Shown here in pieces: positions 17,354 to 26,608 of a DNA stretch of 64,000 nucleotides. Source of the stretch: JAWPMT01 sp965242775 (GTDB lineage: Bacteria; Bacteroidota; Bacteroidia; Cytophagales; Cyclobacteriaceae). The DNA is taken from positions 1-64,000 of the forward strand of contig CBDETI010000019.1 of the NCBI GenBank assembly GCA_965242775.1, read 5' to 3'. The translations under genes were made by a program, and so were the position numbers. The notes under the pieces were generated by a model, which saw nothing but the letters and a program-made list of their open reading frames with translations, was not told the DNA's origin and searched no databases. Every line of letters starts with the position of its first letter. Position 1 is the stretch's first letter.

Positions 17354-18970
17354 GTGACACAGCATCAAAATAGTAAACAGGCCATTCGGTTGCCAATGTA
17401 TATCGCCATAAGCATTGTCGTAGGTATTTTAATTGGCGCTCAAATGGCAGATCCAAAAGGGGGTAGTTCGGCCAATAGCTTTGCGAAATTGAGAGAAATT
17501 CTGACTTACATTGAAAACGACTATGTCGATGAGGTGAACACGACAGAGCTTGTGGATGAAGTAATTGATGGCATGCTTGAAAAACTGGACCCACATACGA
17601 ATTACATCACCGCAGAGGACAATGCCATCATGCGATCCCAATTAGAGGGGAACTTTGAAGGGATAGGCATCGAATTCAATATTTTCAAAGATACGATCTA
17701 TGTGATCGCTCCACTTAGCGGAGGTCCTTCCATCAAGGCGGGGCTTCTTTCTGGCGACAAAATCATTAAGGTCGACGATGAGGATGTCGCCGGGCAAGGT
17801 TTCACCAATCGGGATGTGATCACCAGGTTGCGAGGTGAGAAGGGGTCGAAAGTAGTCGTTTCAATCTTGAGAAGAGGTGAAAAAGACCTCCTTGATTTTG
17901 AAATCGAAAGGGACGTAATTCCTCAATATTCAGTCGACGTGTCCTATATGATCAATCCCAAAACTGGCTATATCAAGGTAAGCCGATTTTCTGCTACGAC
18001 GTATATGGAGTTTAAAGAAGCATTGGGAGGTCTGCTGGAAAAGGGTATGACCCGACTGGTACTTGATCTCACTGGAAACCCGGGGGGCTACCTTGACCGG
18101 GCAGTTGATATGGTGGACGAACTGCTACAGGATGGGAATTTGATCGTATACACGGAAGGTAAGGAGTCCAGATATAATGAAAAGCATTTTGCCCGGAATG
18201 GTGGGGATTTTGAGAGTGGCTCCGTGATCATAATGATAGACGAGGGATCTGCGTCCGCTTCAGAAATCGTGACGGGTGCCATCCAGGATCATGACAGAGG
18301 TATTGTGGTGGGCCGGCGATCCTTCGGCAAAGGTCTTGTTCAACTTCCAATCGGTCTTGATGACGGCTCGGAATTGAGATTGACCATATCACGCTATTAT
18401 ACCCCAAGTGGTAGATCGATCCAAAAGCCCTATGATGACAATATCCAAGCATATCACAACGAGTTTGTAGCACGCTATCAAAGTGGTGAGCTCTTCAACG
18501 AGGACAGTATCAAAGTAGACGAAAGCCTGGTTTTTCAAACTGCCAACGGCAGAACCGTTTACGGAGGTGGTGGAATTGTTCCGGATCACTTTGTTCCGGT
18601 CGACTCATCTGGCAACACCGATTTCCTCAACCAGGTTTTCCGGACCAACTCCCTGGCGCAATACAGTCTTAACTACTTCGAAGAAAACAAAATCACCCTA
18701 CGTGAGATGTCGCTGGACTCATTTTTAAATGATTTTACTGTTACAGACGACATGATGGAGGACTTCAAAAAAGTCGCAGAATCCAATGGGGTTAGGAGCT
18801 CCCGCTCGTCTTTCAACGATTCGAAACAGGAGCTAAAGCTCTACCTCAAAGCATTCATTGGCAGGAGTGGCTGGAACAACGACGGCTTTTATCCGGTGTT
18901 CAATCTGACAGACGAAATCTATTTACGTTCGCTGGAGCTCTTTGAGGAAGCCGACGAACTGCGCCCTTAG
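17354..18970 (+). CDS. carboxy-terminal processing protease, S41 family (CtpA type)
   Basis: This periplasmic serine protease of 538 residues has an N-terminal membrane anchor (~13-30), a helical cap, a PDZ domain (~100-185, around SGGPSIKAGLLSGDKIIKVD) and the S41 catalytic domain. The Ser/Lys dyad is visible: GSASASEIVTGA with Ser301 as the probable nucleophile and RRSFGKGLVQ with Lys326. Such proteases trim or degrade envelope proteins from the C-terminus. The start is a GTG at 17354, supported by a rare, good ribosome-binding site (GGAGG at 17342-17346, spacing 7). It runs convergent with the glycogen synthase gene, with only 6 bases between the stops. Confidence 0.95.
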   Translation: MTQHQNSKQAIRLPMYIAISIVVGILIGAQMADPKGGSSANSFAKLREILTYIENDYVDEVNTTELVDEVIDGMLEKLDPHTNYITAEDNAIMRSQLEGNFEGIGIEFNIFKDTIYVIAPLSGGPSIKAGLLSGDKIIKVDDEDVAGQGFTNRDVITRLRGEKGSKVVVSILRRGEKDLLDFEIERDVIPQYSVDVSYMINPKTGYIKVSRFSATTYMEFKEALGGLLEKGMTRLVLDLTGNPGGYLDRAVDMVDELLQDGNLIVYTEGKESRYNEKHFARNGGDFESGSVIIMIDEGSASASEIVTGAIQDHDRGIVVGRRSFGKGLVQLPIGLDDGSELRLTISRYYTPSGRSIQKPYDDNIQAYHNEFVARYQSGELFNEDSIKVDESLVFQTANGRTVYGGGGIVPDHFVPVDSSGNTDFLNQVFRTNSLAQYSLNYFEENKITLREMSLDSFLNDFTVTDDMMEDFKKVAESNGVRSSRSSFNDSKQELKLYLKAFIGRSGWNNDGFYPVFNLTDEIYLRSLELFEEADELRP

Positions 18971-18976
18971 TTGAAC

Positions 18977-20812
18977 CTAGCTTTTCAATGCCTGATCGTA
19001 GGCCTGGTCATAGTAGCGAGTCAAATTTTCCCAGTCGAACATCTGTGCAGAAGCCTCCACCTTGTTCCTCAAATTGATTCTTTCTCTCCGGCTCAAGCGA
19101 ATAAAGTTATAGAGCTTATTAGCCAGTTGACCAGCCGCATCGTCATAGCTACGGTTATCACGTTTCACTACATAAATCCCTGACATGTGCGGATCCTTTA
19201 CATTTTGTTGTGCGTAATCACCGAATCCTGCCAGGTCACTGGTCACGGCTGGAACTCCCCTCGCCAGGCATTCCAGCGGCGTATAACCCCAGGGTTCGTA
19301 GTAGCTCGGGAATACGCCCATGTGGCATCCACGCACAAATTGATCGTACTCCATTGAAAAAAGTGGATTGGTATAGTTAATAAAGTCTGGGTGATACACG
19401 ATCTTGACCCGATCATCTGCATTATTAATCAGATTGGAGTTTCTCAAAAAGTTAAGGATATCATCGGTAGCATCATCATGAAGGTTGTGAGTAACCACCG
19501 GTGGCAGTGAGTCTGATTTCCAGGATTGCAAGGTCCTTCGATACCTAAGGCGCCAGTAATCGTCCACAAAAGTGCTCAAAGAAGGGAGCTTCGCACTACT
19601 TTGGAACATCGCTTCGTACAGCAGCTTTTCGCCGACCTGCCGCTGGATGTTTTCTACTGTGTACTTGAACTCTTCCAGCAATGCCCGCGTCTGCAAAATT
19701 TGGGGATTGATCGTAGAGAATGGCCTCTTAGTGATGAAAAACATCACCACAGTGGTATCCGAGTTTTCCGTTTTCAATCTGTGATTAAGCCTCGCCAGGG
19801 CTTCAAGCGTCAGGTCGTATCCTTTGTTGCGGTACTCATAACGTCCCGAAGTAAAGAAGTATAGCGTCTTATCCAAATCGAATGTATAACTGGAAAAGAA
19901 ATGCGCCATCGTAAATTGATGGATGCGGTTTTTGTATTCCAGATGCAGGTTTTGAAACTCATGGAGGGCTTCAAAACGCTCATTATTTATGCCGTTCGGA
20001 ACGATCACGTCCGGGTCTCTTCCGAGCAACTGCCGGCATTCTTTGGCGGTCACTTCACTGACGGTCGAGAATACGTGGCTACCGTGTGCCGCTGCCCTTT
20101 CCAAACCTACGGCAGCCTCAATATTGAAGTGTCTTGCCTCTTTTTGCCAGTCAGCAAAAGCCAGGTGATCATAAAAATCGGGATCATTCATGGCCAGGTA
20201 CCGCCCCAACAAGGTCGCATGGGTTGTAAAAACGATTTTCGTATTAACGTTATCCTTTCTCAATCCCGGCAGGCCTGACGCTGCCATCCATTCATGAAAA
20301 TGACTGATCAGCGCCTTTTTCCCTTCCTGCTGCTTAGCCAGGATTGAAATAAATATTCTCGCCAACTCGCCAAAGGCCAGTACGTCATTGATGAGGAAAT
20401 CATCTGCCGGTGTGGAAATACCATGGTCCTCCCACAAGTAGTATTTGATTTCTCCCAGCCTGGGCATAACGGAGCCCAAGTTAAAAAGTACTGCTTTCGG
20501 TCGTCCACTTACAAGCCATGCTCCGTAATGAACATCATAGCCCTGTTCGCGCATTTCGAGGACGGCGTGCCCAAAAGGGTCATTGTAGTTTTCAGCAGGT
20601 TCAAACTCCGTTGAGGCATGTTGAGGCATGAAGGGCCCTAACAGACAATAGTTTTTGCCCCACCGATCCATCATAGTAGGCGCTTTAGACCGAACCACTG
20701 TGTAGATTCCCCCTACCTGGTTCAGAACTTCCCAGGCAATTTCGACTAAAAGGGTATTGGCTACTTGCTTCTTCGAAATTCTCCTTAAGGGCTTTTGTGA
20801 TTTTGCTTTCAT
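18977..20812 (-). CDS. glycogen synthase, GT3 (eukaryotic-type) family
   Basis: Of the two glycogen synthase families, this is GT3 (GYS-like), not the bacterial GT5 GlgA. The N-terminus reads VEIAWEVLNQVGGIYTVVRSKA, the C-terminal domain has PSYYEPWGYTPLECLARGVPAVTSDLAGFGDY, and the enzyme is 611 residues long, all matching the yeast/animal type found in many Bacteroidota. It would extend alpha-1,4-glucan using a nucleotide-glucose donor. The ATG at 20812 gives an N-terminus with a basic segment; an in-frame start at 20854 is possible but adds an atypical leader. Other glg genes are not in the window. It ends 6 bases from ctpA on the opposite strand. Confidence 0.92.
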   Translation of the reverse strand: MKAKSQKPLRRISKKQVANTLLVEIAWEVLNQVGGIYTVVRSKAPTMMDRWGKNYCLLGPFMPQHASTEFEPAENYNDPFGHAVLEMREQGYDVHYGAWLVSGRPKAVLFNLGSVMPRLGEIKYYLWEDHGISTPADDFLINDVLAFGELARIFISILAKQQEGKKALISHFHEWMAASGLPGLRKDNVNTKIVFTTHATLLGRYLAMNDPDFYDHLAFADWQKEARHFNIEAAVGLERAAAHGSHVFSTVSEVTAKECRQLLGRDPDVIVPNGINNERFEALHEFQNLHLEYKNRIHQFTMAHFFSSYTFDLDKTLYFFTSGRYEYRNKGYDLTLEALARLNHRLKTENSDTTVVMFFITKRPFSTINPQILQTRALLEEFKYTVENIQRQVGEKLLYEAMFQSSAKLPSLSTFVDDYWRLRYRRTLQSWKSDSLPPVVTHNLHDDATDDILNFLRNSNLINNADDRVKIVYHPDFINYTNPLFSMEYDQFVRGCHMGVFPSYYEPWGYTPLECLARGVPAVTSDLAGFGDYAQQNVKDPHMSGIYVVKRDNRSYDDAAGQLANKLYNFIRLSRRERINLRNKVEASAQMFDWENLTRYYDQAYDQALKS

Positions 20813-20995
20813 GCAATGACTTGTATAATTGGAATGATAAGAAAAAAAAGTCACTCATACCAGCCTTAAGGGTCCATAGTTCTATCTCAATGAGCTATTG
20901 AGGCCATTTTGAACCATTTTTCCCTCAAATACAATGGGATTGAGGGTAATTGGCTAAAAAGGTGTTTTAGCAGTGGATTCCCGCCAAATCCCATT

Positions 20996-21003
20996 TACCT
21001 TTG
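20996..21003 (+). promoter_or_regulatory. -7 promoter element (TACCTTTG)
   Basis: Perfect TAnnTTTG match 31 bases before the ATG at 21035. No clear -33 TTTG. Two short inverted repeats (20886-20902 and 20922-20946) lie in the same intergenic region and may be operators or chance. Confidence 0.45.
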
Positions 21004-21034
21004 ACAAAATCCGAAAATCTTGACATTTTAAGTT

Positions 21035-21961
21035 ATGGACCAACAATCATATGTTGAATTTCTAGGAACCTGGAATCTTATCATGTGGGGGCTCGCCGGT
21101 GCCTCAATCCTATTGGCCTTCATCGTTTTTGTTGGCTACAAAATAAAGATTGCCTCTCTTAAAGAACTTAAGGACAAGTTTGACCTGGCTAGTGAGAAAG
21201 AGATCAAAAGGTACCTGTTGGTGAATTTCATCCTTGCCGGAGCCATATTCTTCGTGACCAACACTGCCAGCCAGTCAACGGTGGAGCTGAGCATCGTTTG
21301 GTTTTTTATCCGAATTTTTATCGCCATATGTTTCGGCACACTATATGGGTACGTGGCATACCTGGTCTTCAGTTACTACTACCCGAAAAAACTTCATAAG
21401 AAACTGAGAAATCTTCGGTATACGCCAAGGGTCAACCCTAATACCGGAAACAAAATGAAGCTACTTAGTGAAGAGGAGGAGGACGCGTATCTTGATGAAG
21501 GAATGCAGGCCGAGGAAAACGTCTTCTCCGTAGACTATGATGTGTGGATTGACCCGGTTTCAGGAGAAACCAAGATTGAGAAATACAAAGGACACTTAAG
21601 CGCATTGGAATGTGATCGGTGTGGTTTCCAAACGTTGAAGCTCGAAAAAGAAGAGATCATCAAGGAGGCTACAGATACCGAGGATGGGGAGCTCTTGAAG
21701 GAGTACAATTGCTCTTACTGCGGCAGGATCAAGCGAAAGAATGTGAAGATCACCTCCAAGATTGAGGCCAATAAAGAAGGCGTTCTTATCGACGATCCAC
21801 TGGCGCATGATAAGCGTATCGTCACAGTGAAAATCGAGATCCACAGCAACAAAGGGGATATTAAAAACTACGAATTCCAAAACCTTAAACAAGCCAATAG
21901 CTTTCTGGAAGAATTTGACTTTGAGAAGCTCGAGGAAGAAGAAGAAGCGGAGTTTTCTTAA
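21035..21961 (+). CDS. membrane protein with C-terminal zinc-ribbon, function unknown
   Basis: The 308-residue protein has three membrane helices in its N-terminal third (~15-37, 60-78, 87-115). A long cytoplasmic part follows, with an acidic segment and a zinc-ribbon built from Cys193-x2-Cys196 (ECDRCGF) and Cys226-x2-Cys229 (NCSYCGR), and a very acidic C-terminus (EKLEEEEEAEF). I believe closely similar proteins occur across Cytophagales, but I know of no assigned function. The ribbon may bind metal, nucleic acid or a partner. It stands alone with its own -7 element. Confidence 0.75.
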   Translation: MDQQSYVEFLGTWNLIMWGLAGASILLAFIVFVGYKIKIASLKELKDKFDLASEKEIKRYLLVNFILAGAIFFVTNTASQSTVELSIVWFFIRIFIAICFGTLYGYVAYLVFSYYYPKKLHKKLRNLRYTPRVNPNTGNKMKLLSEEEEDAYLDEGMQAEENVFSVDYDVWIDPVSGETKIEKYKGHLSALECDRCGFQTLKLEKEEIIKEATDTEDGELLKEYNCSYCGRIKRKNVKITSKIEANKEGVLIDDPLAHDKRIVTVKIEIHSNKGDIKNYEFQNLKQANSFLEEFDFEKLEEEEEAEFS

Positions 21962-21985
21962 GATTTCTTGGCAGAAGGGCTTTTA

Positions 21986-22876
21986 TTATTCGCGTCGTAC
22001 GGGCCGATTGGCTACGTAAACACCAGAAATGATTAGTAGCATACCCAGATAGTGAAGCATGGTCAGGGTTTCACCATCTGACAGTCCCCACCCAACGGCT
22101 ATAATCGGTATTACGTAGGTCACTGAAGAGGTGAAGAGTGGATTAGTCAGGCGTACAATATGATTGAAAATAATGAGGGCAATAGATGTCCCCAACACGC
22201 CCAACAAAACAATGTATCCGGCAGACCACCAGAATGCTACTCCAGCATCCATTTTGTCAAGAAAGTCAGTAAATCCTAGCAGATATATAGCCGCCGCGGG
22301 ACCTACTATTGTGAGAGAAATGCTCGTGATTGTCAAGGCATTCAGGCCTTGCAGATGCTCCTTGATTAGGTTGAGATTCGTCGCGTAGAAAATGGTCGCC
22401 ATAACTATTAAAAGCGCATAAGGATTAATCCCCGAAATCCCACCGCCATTCCCTGCGGTGATGAGAAAAACAGAGCCAAAAAAACCTATGAAAACGCCTA
22501 TATAAACTCGCTTTCGGTGGCGATGACCATACAGCAAGCTGGCAATAAGTATGGTAAAGAGGGGGGTCAGTGCATTGAGGATTCCCACCACAGCGCTATC
22601 AAGTTGCGTTTGTGCAATGGCGAATAAAAAAGATGGAATTAAACTTCCAGCCAGCCCAACAGATATTAAGTACTTCCAGTGATTGCTTGCGATTTTACGG
22701 AATTGCCCCACGGCGAAAGGCAGGAGAACGATCGACGCGGCTACAATTCGCAAAGAACCTACCTCTTCCGGAGTTAAGGCCACAAGGCCCTTTTTAATCA
22801 GGATGAAAGAAGACCCCCAGATCAGCGCCAACAAGATCAGTAATCCCAGCGCGACAGTGCTTTTGCCCTCAGACAT
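21986..22876 (-). CDS. DMT-superfamily permease with two EamA domains
   Basis: The 296-residue protein contains about ten membrane helices in two five-helix EamA halves: the first opens with LLILLALIWGSSFILIKKGL, the second with NPYALLIVMATIFYATNLN. The WGSSF motif near the start is typical. Members export amino acids or other metabolites; the substrate here cannot be told. It starts 8 nt after the stop of dusB on the same strand, so the two are probably co-transcribed, though no functional link is evident. Confidence 0.92.
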   Translation of the reverse strand: MSEGKSTVALGLLILLALIWGSSFILIKKGLVALTPEEVGSLRIVAASIVLLPFAVGQFRKIASNHWKYLISVGLAGSLIPSFLFAIAQTQLDSAVVGILNALTPLFTILIASLLYGHRHRKRVYIGVFIGFFGSVFLITAGNGGGISGINPYALLIVMATIFYATNLNLIKEHLQGLNALTITSISLTIVGPAAAIYLLGFTDFLDKMDAGVAFWWSAGYIVLLGVLGTSIALIIFNHIVRLTNPLFTSSVTYVIPIIAVGWGLSDGETLTMLHYLGMLLIISGVYVANRPVRRE

Positions 22877-22884
22877 GGAACGTG

Positions 22885-23877
22885 TCAGACCAATTGAATG
22901 TCGCCAAACTCAACCAGGATTTCATCGAGTATTTCCAGAATTTCAGCATGGCCGTCCGTTTCCACCAGGCGCGACCGGTAGGGTTTAAAGTGGCTGATAC
23001 CTCTGAAATAATTTGTATAGTGTCGTCTCATCTCAAATATGCCCTGCCTTTCCCCTTTCCATTGCACCGAAAAATTGAGGTGCCTTCTGGCAATATCTAC
23101 ACGCTCTTCAAGAGTCGGCGGCGCCAATTTAGTGCCGTACTCGAAATAGTGTTTGACTTCATTGAAAATCCAGGGGTAACCAATAGCTGCCCTACCGATC
23201 ATAATACCATCCACTCCATACTTTTGACGATACTCCAGTGCCTTCTCGGGGCTGTCAATATCCCCATTCCCAAAGATTGGTATATTAATATCAGGCATTT
23301 CTTTCACCTCAGCAATCGGCGCCCAGTCCGCTTCACCCTTGTACATCTGCTTGCGTGTACGGCCATGTATGGTCAGTGCCTGAATGCCCACATCCTGTAA
23401 TCGTTGCGCCACCTCCTTGATCCTTATATTTTGATCATCCCAGCCTAGTCTGGTTTTGACGGTCACGGGCTTATTGACCCTTTTGACGATCTCTGCCGTC
23501 ATGGCCTGCATTTTTGGTAAATCCAACAAGATGCCCGCTCCAGCTCCTTTGCAGGCTACTTTCTTCACCGGACACCCATAGTTGATATCTATTATCTCCG
23601 GATCGGCTTCCTCAGCAATAGCTGCTGCCTCTCGCATCGATTCGATCTTGTCACCAAAGATTTGAATACCAATTGGCCGCTCGTAATCATAAATATCGAG
23701 CTTTTGGACACTCTTGGCAGCATCTCTTATCAGCCCCTCACTTGAAATAAATTCCGTGTACAACAGATCCGCGCCATTTTCCTTACAGACCGCCCTGAAA
23801 GGAGGATCACTAACATCCTCCATGGGAGCCAATAACAACGGGAACTCGCCCACCTCTATATCTCCAATCTTTACCAC
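22885..23877 (-). CDS. dusB: tRNA-dihydrouridine synthase DusB
   Basis: Dus enzymes reduce specific uridines of tRNA to dihydrouridine with FMN and NADPH. The 330-residue TIM-barrel protein has LLLAPMEDVSDPPFR (14-28), INYGCPVKKV with catalytic Cys102, TVKTRLGW, IHGRTRKQMYKGEADW, and the phosphate-binding GNGDI and GIMIGRAAIGYPWIF. The GCPVKKV form and length indicate the DusB type. Start GTG at 23877. Divergent from the CPBP protease gene, 38 nt away; first gene of dusB-eamA. Confidence 0.96.
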   Translation of the reverse strand: MVKIGDIEVGEFPLLLAPMEDVSDPPFRAVCKENGADLLYTEFISSEGLIRDAAKSVQKLDIYDYERPIGIQIFGDKIESMREAAAIAEEADPEIIDINYGCPVKKVACKGAGAGILLDLPKMQAMTAEIVKRVNKPVTVKTRLGWDDQNIRIKEVAQRLQDVGIQALTIHGRTRKQMYKGEADWAPIAEVKEMPDINIPIFGNGDIDSPEKALEYRQKYGVDGIMIGRAAIGYPWIFNEVKHYFEYGTKLAPPTLEERVDIARRHLNFSVQWKGERQGIFEMRRHYTNYFRGISHFKPYRSRLVETDGHAEILEILDEILVEFGDIQLV

Positions 23878-23915
23878 GTCGAAATGCTTTATTTTCGCCG
23901 TAAATTTAGGTGATT

Positions 23916-24869
23916 ATGCAGAATGTACTGGATAGTAATCCGAACCTGAAAATGTCGCCATGGTTGATGATGCTGACACTGACCGGCTATACACTTGCTG
24001 GGTTATTTGCATTCTCATTTCTCTCCCAGTTCCTTACCATGCCCTTTTTTGAGTTTGATTTTGAACTGATGCTTGAAGCCTATACCTACCCCGCAGAACA
24101 TCCCGAAGCAAGACTGCCCCTGCTTATTTCTCAGGGGATCGCCTCATTGGGTGCTTTTTTTATTACCCCATACTTCTTCGTCAAGCGGTTTATGAAAGTG
24201 CCGGTTGGTGAATTTTTCACGCTCCCTCAACCACTTGTTTTACCACTTATCTCAACGATCATCATCACCTTCAGCTTTATGGTGATCAACAGCGTGGTGG
24301 TGGAGTGGAATCAAAACATTGAACTGCCCTCAATATTGTCCTGGTTTGAACAACAAGCCAAAAGCAAGGAAGTTCAATTGCAACAACTCACCGAGTACCT
24401 GACAAATTTCAACGGTACGTTCCAGTTTATAATTGGGATGGTGGTCATAGCCATTATTCCCGCCATTGGTGAGGAATTCTTGTTTCGGGGGCTACTGCAG
24501 AATATGTTCCATCGCGGTTTTGGAAATGCGCATGTCGCCATTTGGTTCACCGCGCTATTGTTTGGAGCGTTCCATTTTCAGTTTTACGGAGCTTTCCCCA
24601 GGATGCTCCTTGGTGTGCTTTTTGGATATATCTACTATTGGTCCGGACATCTATCATTGGCAATGCTGGGTCATTTCATTAACAACGGCTTCACCCTGGT
24701 CACATTGTATTTGAACAGCCAGGGCGTGATTGATTACAACATCACCGGCGAACCCGAATTGCCTCCGGTATCGTTGCTCCTGCTTTTTACAGGTATCTGT
24801 GCGGTGCTACTTTTTGTATTCAGGAATTTTTATCAACCCGACGAAGAAGCAGCAGAAAAAGATGAGTAA
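23916..24869 (+). CDS. CPBP-family intramembrane glutamic protease
   Basis: CPBP (Abi/Rce1-like) proteins are multi-pass membrane endopeptidases; bacterial members act in protein maturation, self-immunity or quality control. This one has ~8 hydrophobic segments and the three active motifs: GEEFLFRGLL with Glu186/Glu187 and Arg191, FGAFHFQFYG with His220, and GHFINN with His253 and Asn256. ATG at 23916 is preferred to a GTG two codons earlier. It ends in an acidic tail, and the next gene (DUF2007) starts within its last codons (8 nt overlap), making the operon CPBP-DUF2007-cdsA. Confidence 0.9.
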   Translation: MQNVLDSNPNLKMSPWLMMLTLTGYTLAGLFAFSFLSQFLTMPFFEFDFELMLEAYTYPAEHPEARLPLLISQGIASLGAFFITPYFFVKRFMKVPVGEFFTLPQPLVLPLISTIIITFSFMVINSVVVEWNQNIELPSILSWFEQQAKSKEVQLQQLTEYLTNFNGTFQFIIGMVVIAIIPAIGEEFLFRGLLQNMFHRGFGNAHVAIWFTALLFGAFHFQFYGAFPRMLLGVLFGYIYYWSGHLSLAMLGHFINNGFTLVTLYLNSQGVIDYNITGEPELPPVSLLLLFTGICAVLLFVFRNFYQPDEEAAEKDE

Positions 24870-25068
24870 CTGGCAAAAGGTCTATGAAGATAATTCTTCC
24901 TACAGGGCTGAAATCGTGAAATCGGTGCTAGCAGACCGAGGCTATAACCCTGTTTTAGTAAATAAAAAGGATAGTTCTTATCAATTAGGTCACTTTGAGG
25001 TCCATGTTTCACCAGATCACATTCTGCGGGCCATAAAAATTATCAAGGAGGAGATAAATTTTGAGTAA
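24862..25068 (+). CDS. DUF2007 family small protein
   Basis: The 68-residue protein (MSNWQKVYEDNSSYRAEIVK onward) matches DUF2007 (putative signal-transducing protein): a short alpha/beta protein with the EDNSSYRAEIVKSVLADRGYNPVLVNKKD pattern seen in this family. It overlaps the CPBP gene by 8 nt and cdsA by 8 nt, so it is translationally linked to both. The family occurs next to membrane-biogenesis genes in many Bacteroidota, but its role is unknown. Confidence 0.85.
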   Translation: MSNWQKVYEDNSSYRAEIVKSVLADRGYNPVLVNKKDSSYQLGHFEVHVSPDHILRAIKIIKEEINFE

Positions 25069-25882
25069 GTTTTCTGATCTGGTACCAAGATTGGTGGCTG
25101 CACTTATTGGAGCCGCGACCATAGTGGGTTCATTGATTTTGGGTCCTTGGCCGTATTATTTTGTATTCCTGGTGATTTCATTCTATACGCAATGGGAATT
25201 TTACAGGCTACTCAGAATGAAATCTTATATTCCACTGCGGCCACTTGGCGTCTTTGTCGGAGCAATTCTCTTTAGCCTGGCCTTTTTCATTGAGTCCGGA
25301 TTACTTCCTTATAAGTTCTATTTCGTCATTTTTCCGCTGGCCTCCCTGGTTTTTCTCTTCAAATTGTACAAGAAAAGCGATAACACACCTTTCCTAAATA
25401 TTGGATTTTACTACTTGGGTTTGCTTTATGTAGCACTCCCTTTTGCTTTGCTAAATCGCGCGGTTTATCACTCCGGGGAATACAGCTACCAGATCGTGAT
25501 TGGCCTATTACTCACTATCTGGGCGTCGGATGTAGGTGCCTATTTTGCCGGTAGTCTCTTTGGCAAAACAAAATTATTTGAACGCATTTCTCCAAAAAAA
25601 TCGTGGGAAGGAAGTGTCGGTGGAGCAGTGCTGTCAGCGGTTTTTGCCTACCTCAACTCACTGCTTTTTCATGACTTGCATTTATGGCAATGGCTGGCAT
25701 TGGCACTTATCATCGTCATTGTAGGCACCTATGGCGACTTGGTAGAATCGCTTTTCAAAAGGACCATGGCCATTAAAGATTCCGGAAGTTCTATTCCCGG
25801 ACATGGCGGCTTCCTGGATCGCTTCGATAGCCTGATCCTGTCCATTCCATTTGTCATACTGTTCCTCGAGTTTTTCTGCTAG
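25061..25882 (+). CDS. cdsA: phosphatidate cytidylyltransferase CdsA
   Basis: CdsA makes CDP-diacylglycerol from phosphatidate and CTP, the entry point for phospholipids. The 273-residue protein has seven or eight membrane helices and the family signature near the C-terminus: ESLFKRTMAIKDSGSSIPGH then GGFLDRFDS, with SPKKSWEGSVGG before it. The start is TTG at 25061, 8 nt inside the previous gene, supported by a clear ribosome site (GGAGG within 25046-25052). Rare start and coupling suggest expression tied to the upstream pair. Psd is encoded elsewhere in the window (10925-11581). Confidence 0.95.
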   Translation: MSKFSDLVPRLVAALIGAATIVGSLILGPWPYYFVFLVISFYTQWEFYRLLRMKSYIPLRPLGVFVGAILFSLAFFIESGLLPYKFYFVIFPLASLVFLFKLYKKSDNTPFLNIGFYYLGLLYVALPFALLNRAVYHSGEYSYQIVIGLLLTIWASDVGAYFAGSLFGKTKLFERISPKKSWEGSVGGAVLSAVFAYLNSLLFHDLHLWQWLALALIIVIVGTYGDLVESLFKRTMAIKDSGSSIPGHGGFLDRFDSLILSIPFVILFLEFFC

Positions 25883-25889
25883 GAATGAT

Positions 25890-26519
25890 TTAGTGAGCCA
25901 AAGTTGAAGGCCCGGATGGAAGCGTTTCTTCCAAAAAGAATGGTCCGTTACATTCGATTCGAACCAGGCCCGCATCCGTCTTCTTCAGTACAAAATCACC
26001 GTCCGTCTCGGAATCCACCGGTTCGAACCCGTCAAAGTTGCAGGTATTTCCCAAACGAAAGCGGAGTGAATATATCCCTGGTTTGAGCCATTTTTGGAGG
26101 TTTCCGGCAGCCAAAATGTTTCTTTTCCCCCCTTGAAAAACGTTGACATGTAGCCGTACCTCGCTTCCAAGGAAATAATCCGAAATCGCATCCCACTGGT
26201 CGGCAATAGCCATAACATTCACGGCGTGGTAGCCTCTCGACACAAGAAACTTCAGTGCTGAAAGCAATTCTCCCTTTTCATTGGCCCCCAGAAAGCCGAT
26301 GTGGGATTGGTAATCCTCGTAGGAAACTGCCTCCCTGTCGCCAATGGTCCAATCGATCTTGACACCTTTGGAGAGAAGACGCTCTGCTAAGTTACTAGTT
26401 ACAAGCACCGTAGGGCTCCACTCCAGTAGTTCTTGTAACACCTGCCATTGAGATTCTGCAAAACCAAGGACCAGCAATGCCGGCTCCTGCTCGTCTCTTA
26501 CAATATGATGCGAGGACAT
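25890..26519 (-). CDS. divergent thiamine pyrophosphokinase-like protein, catalytic motifs missing
   Basis: The 209-residue protein opens with SSHHIVRDEQEPALLVLGF, which to me matches the start of the Bacteroidota thiamine diphosphokinase group, and it lies in the same direction right after the TPP-riboswitch-controlled receptor (89-nt gap). The catalytic parts look eroded, however. Where active enzymes have a GDxDS metal/ATP motif, this one reads IGDREAV. Where a (K/D)xTD motif is expected, it reads NEKGELLSALKFL. The C-terminal substrate region (VRIECNGPFFLEE) is only loosely conserved. I infer a relative of thiamine pyrophosphokinase that may no longer phosphorylate thiamine, perhaps a binding or regulatory protein. 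Function unproven. Confidence 0.68.
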   Translation of the reverse strand: MSSHHIVRDEQEPALLVLGFAESQWQVLQELLEWSPTVLVTSNLAERLLSKGVKIDWTIGDREAVSYEDYQSHIGFLGANEKGELLSALKFLVSRGYHAVNVMAIADQWDAISDYFLGSEVRLHVNVFQGGKRNILAAGNLQKWLKPGIYSLRFRLGNTCNFDGFEPVDSETDGDFVLKKTDAGLVRIECNGPFFLEETLPSGPSTLAH

Positions 26520-26608
26520 GAAATAGCGATTTCCATGCCCTCAAAACTATTAATCTTAACCCAAGTTCGACCAGGATTTAGGCCTGCTACCAAACGGCCA
26601 AGGGGTTT

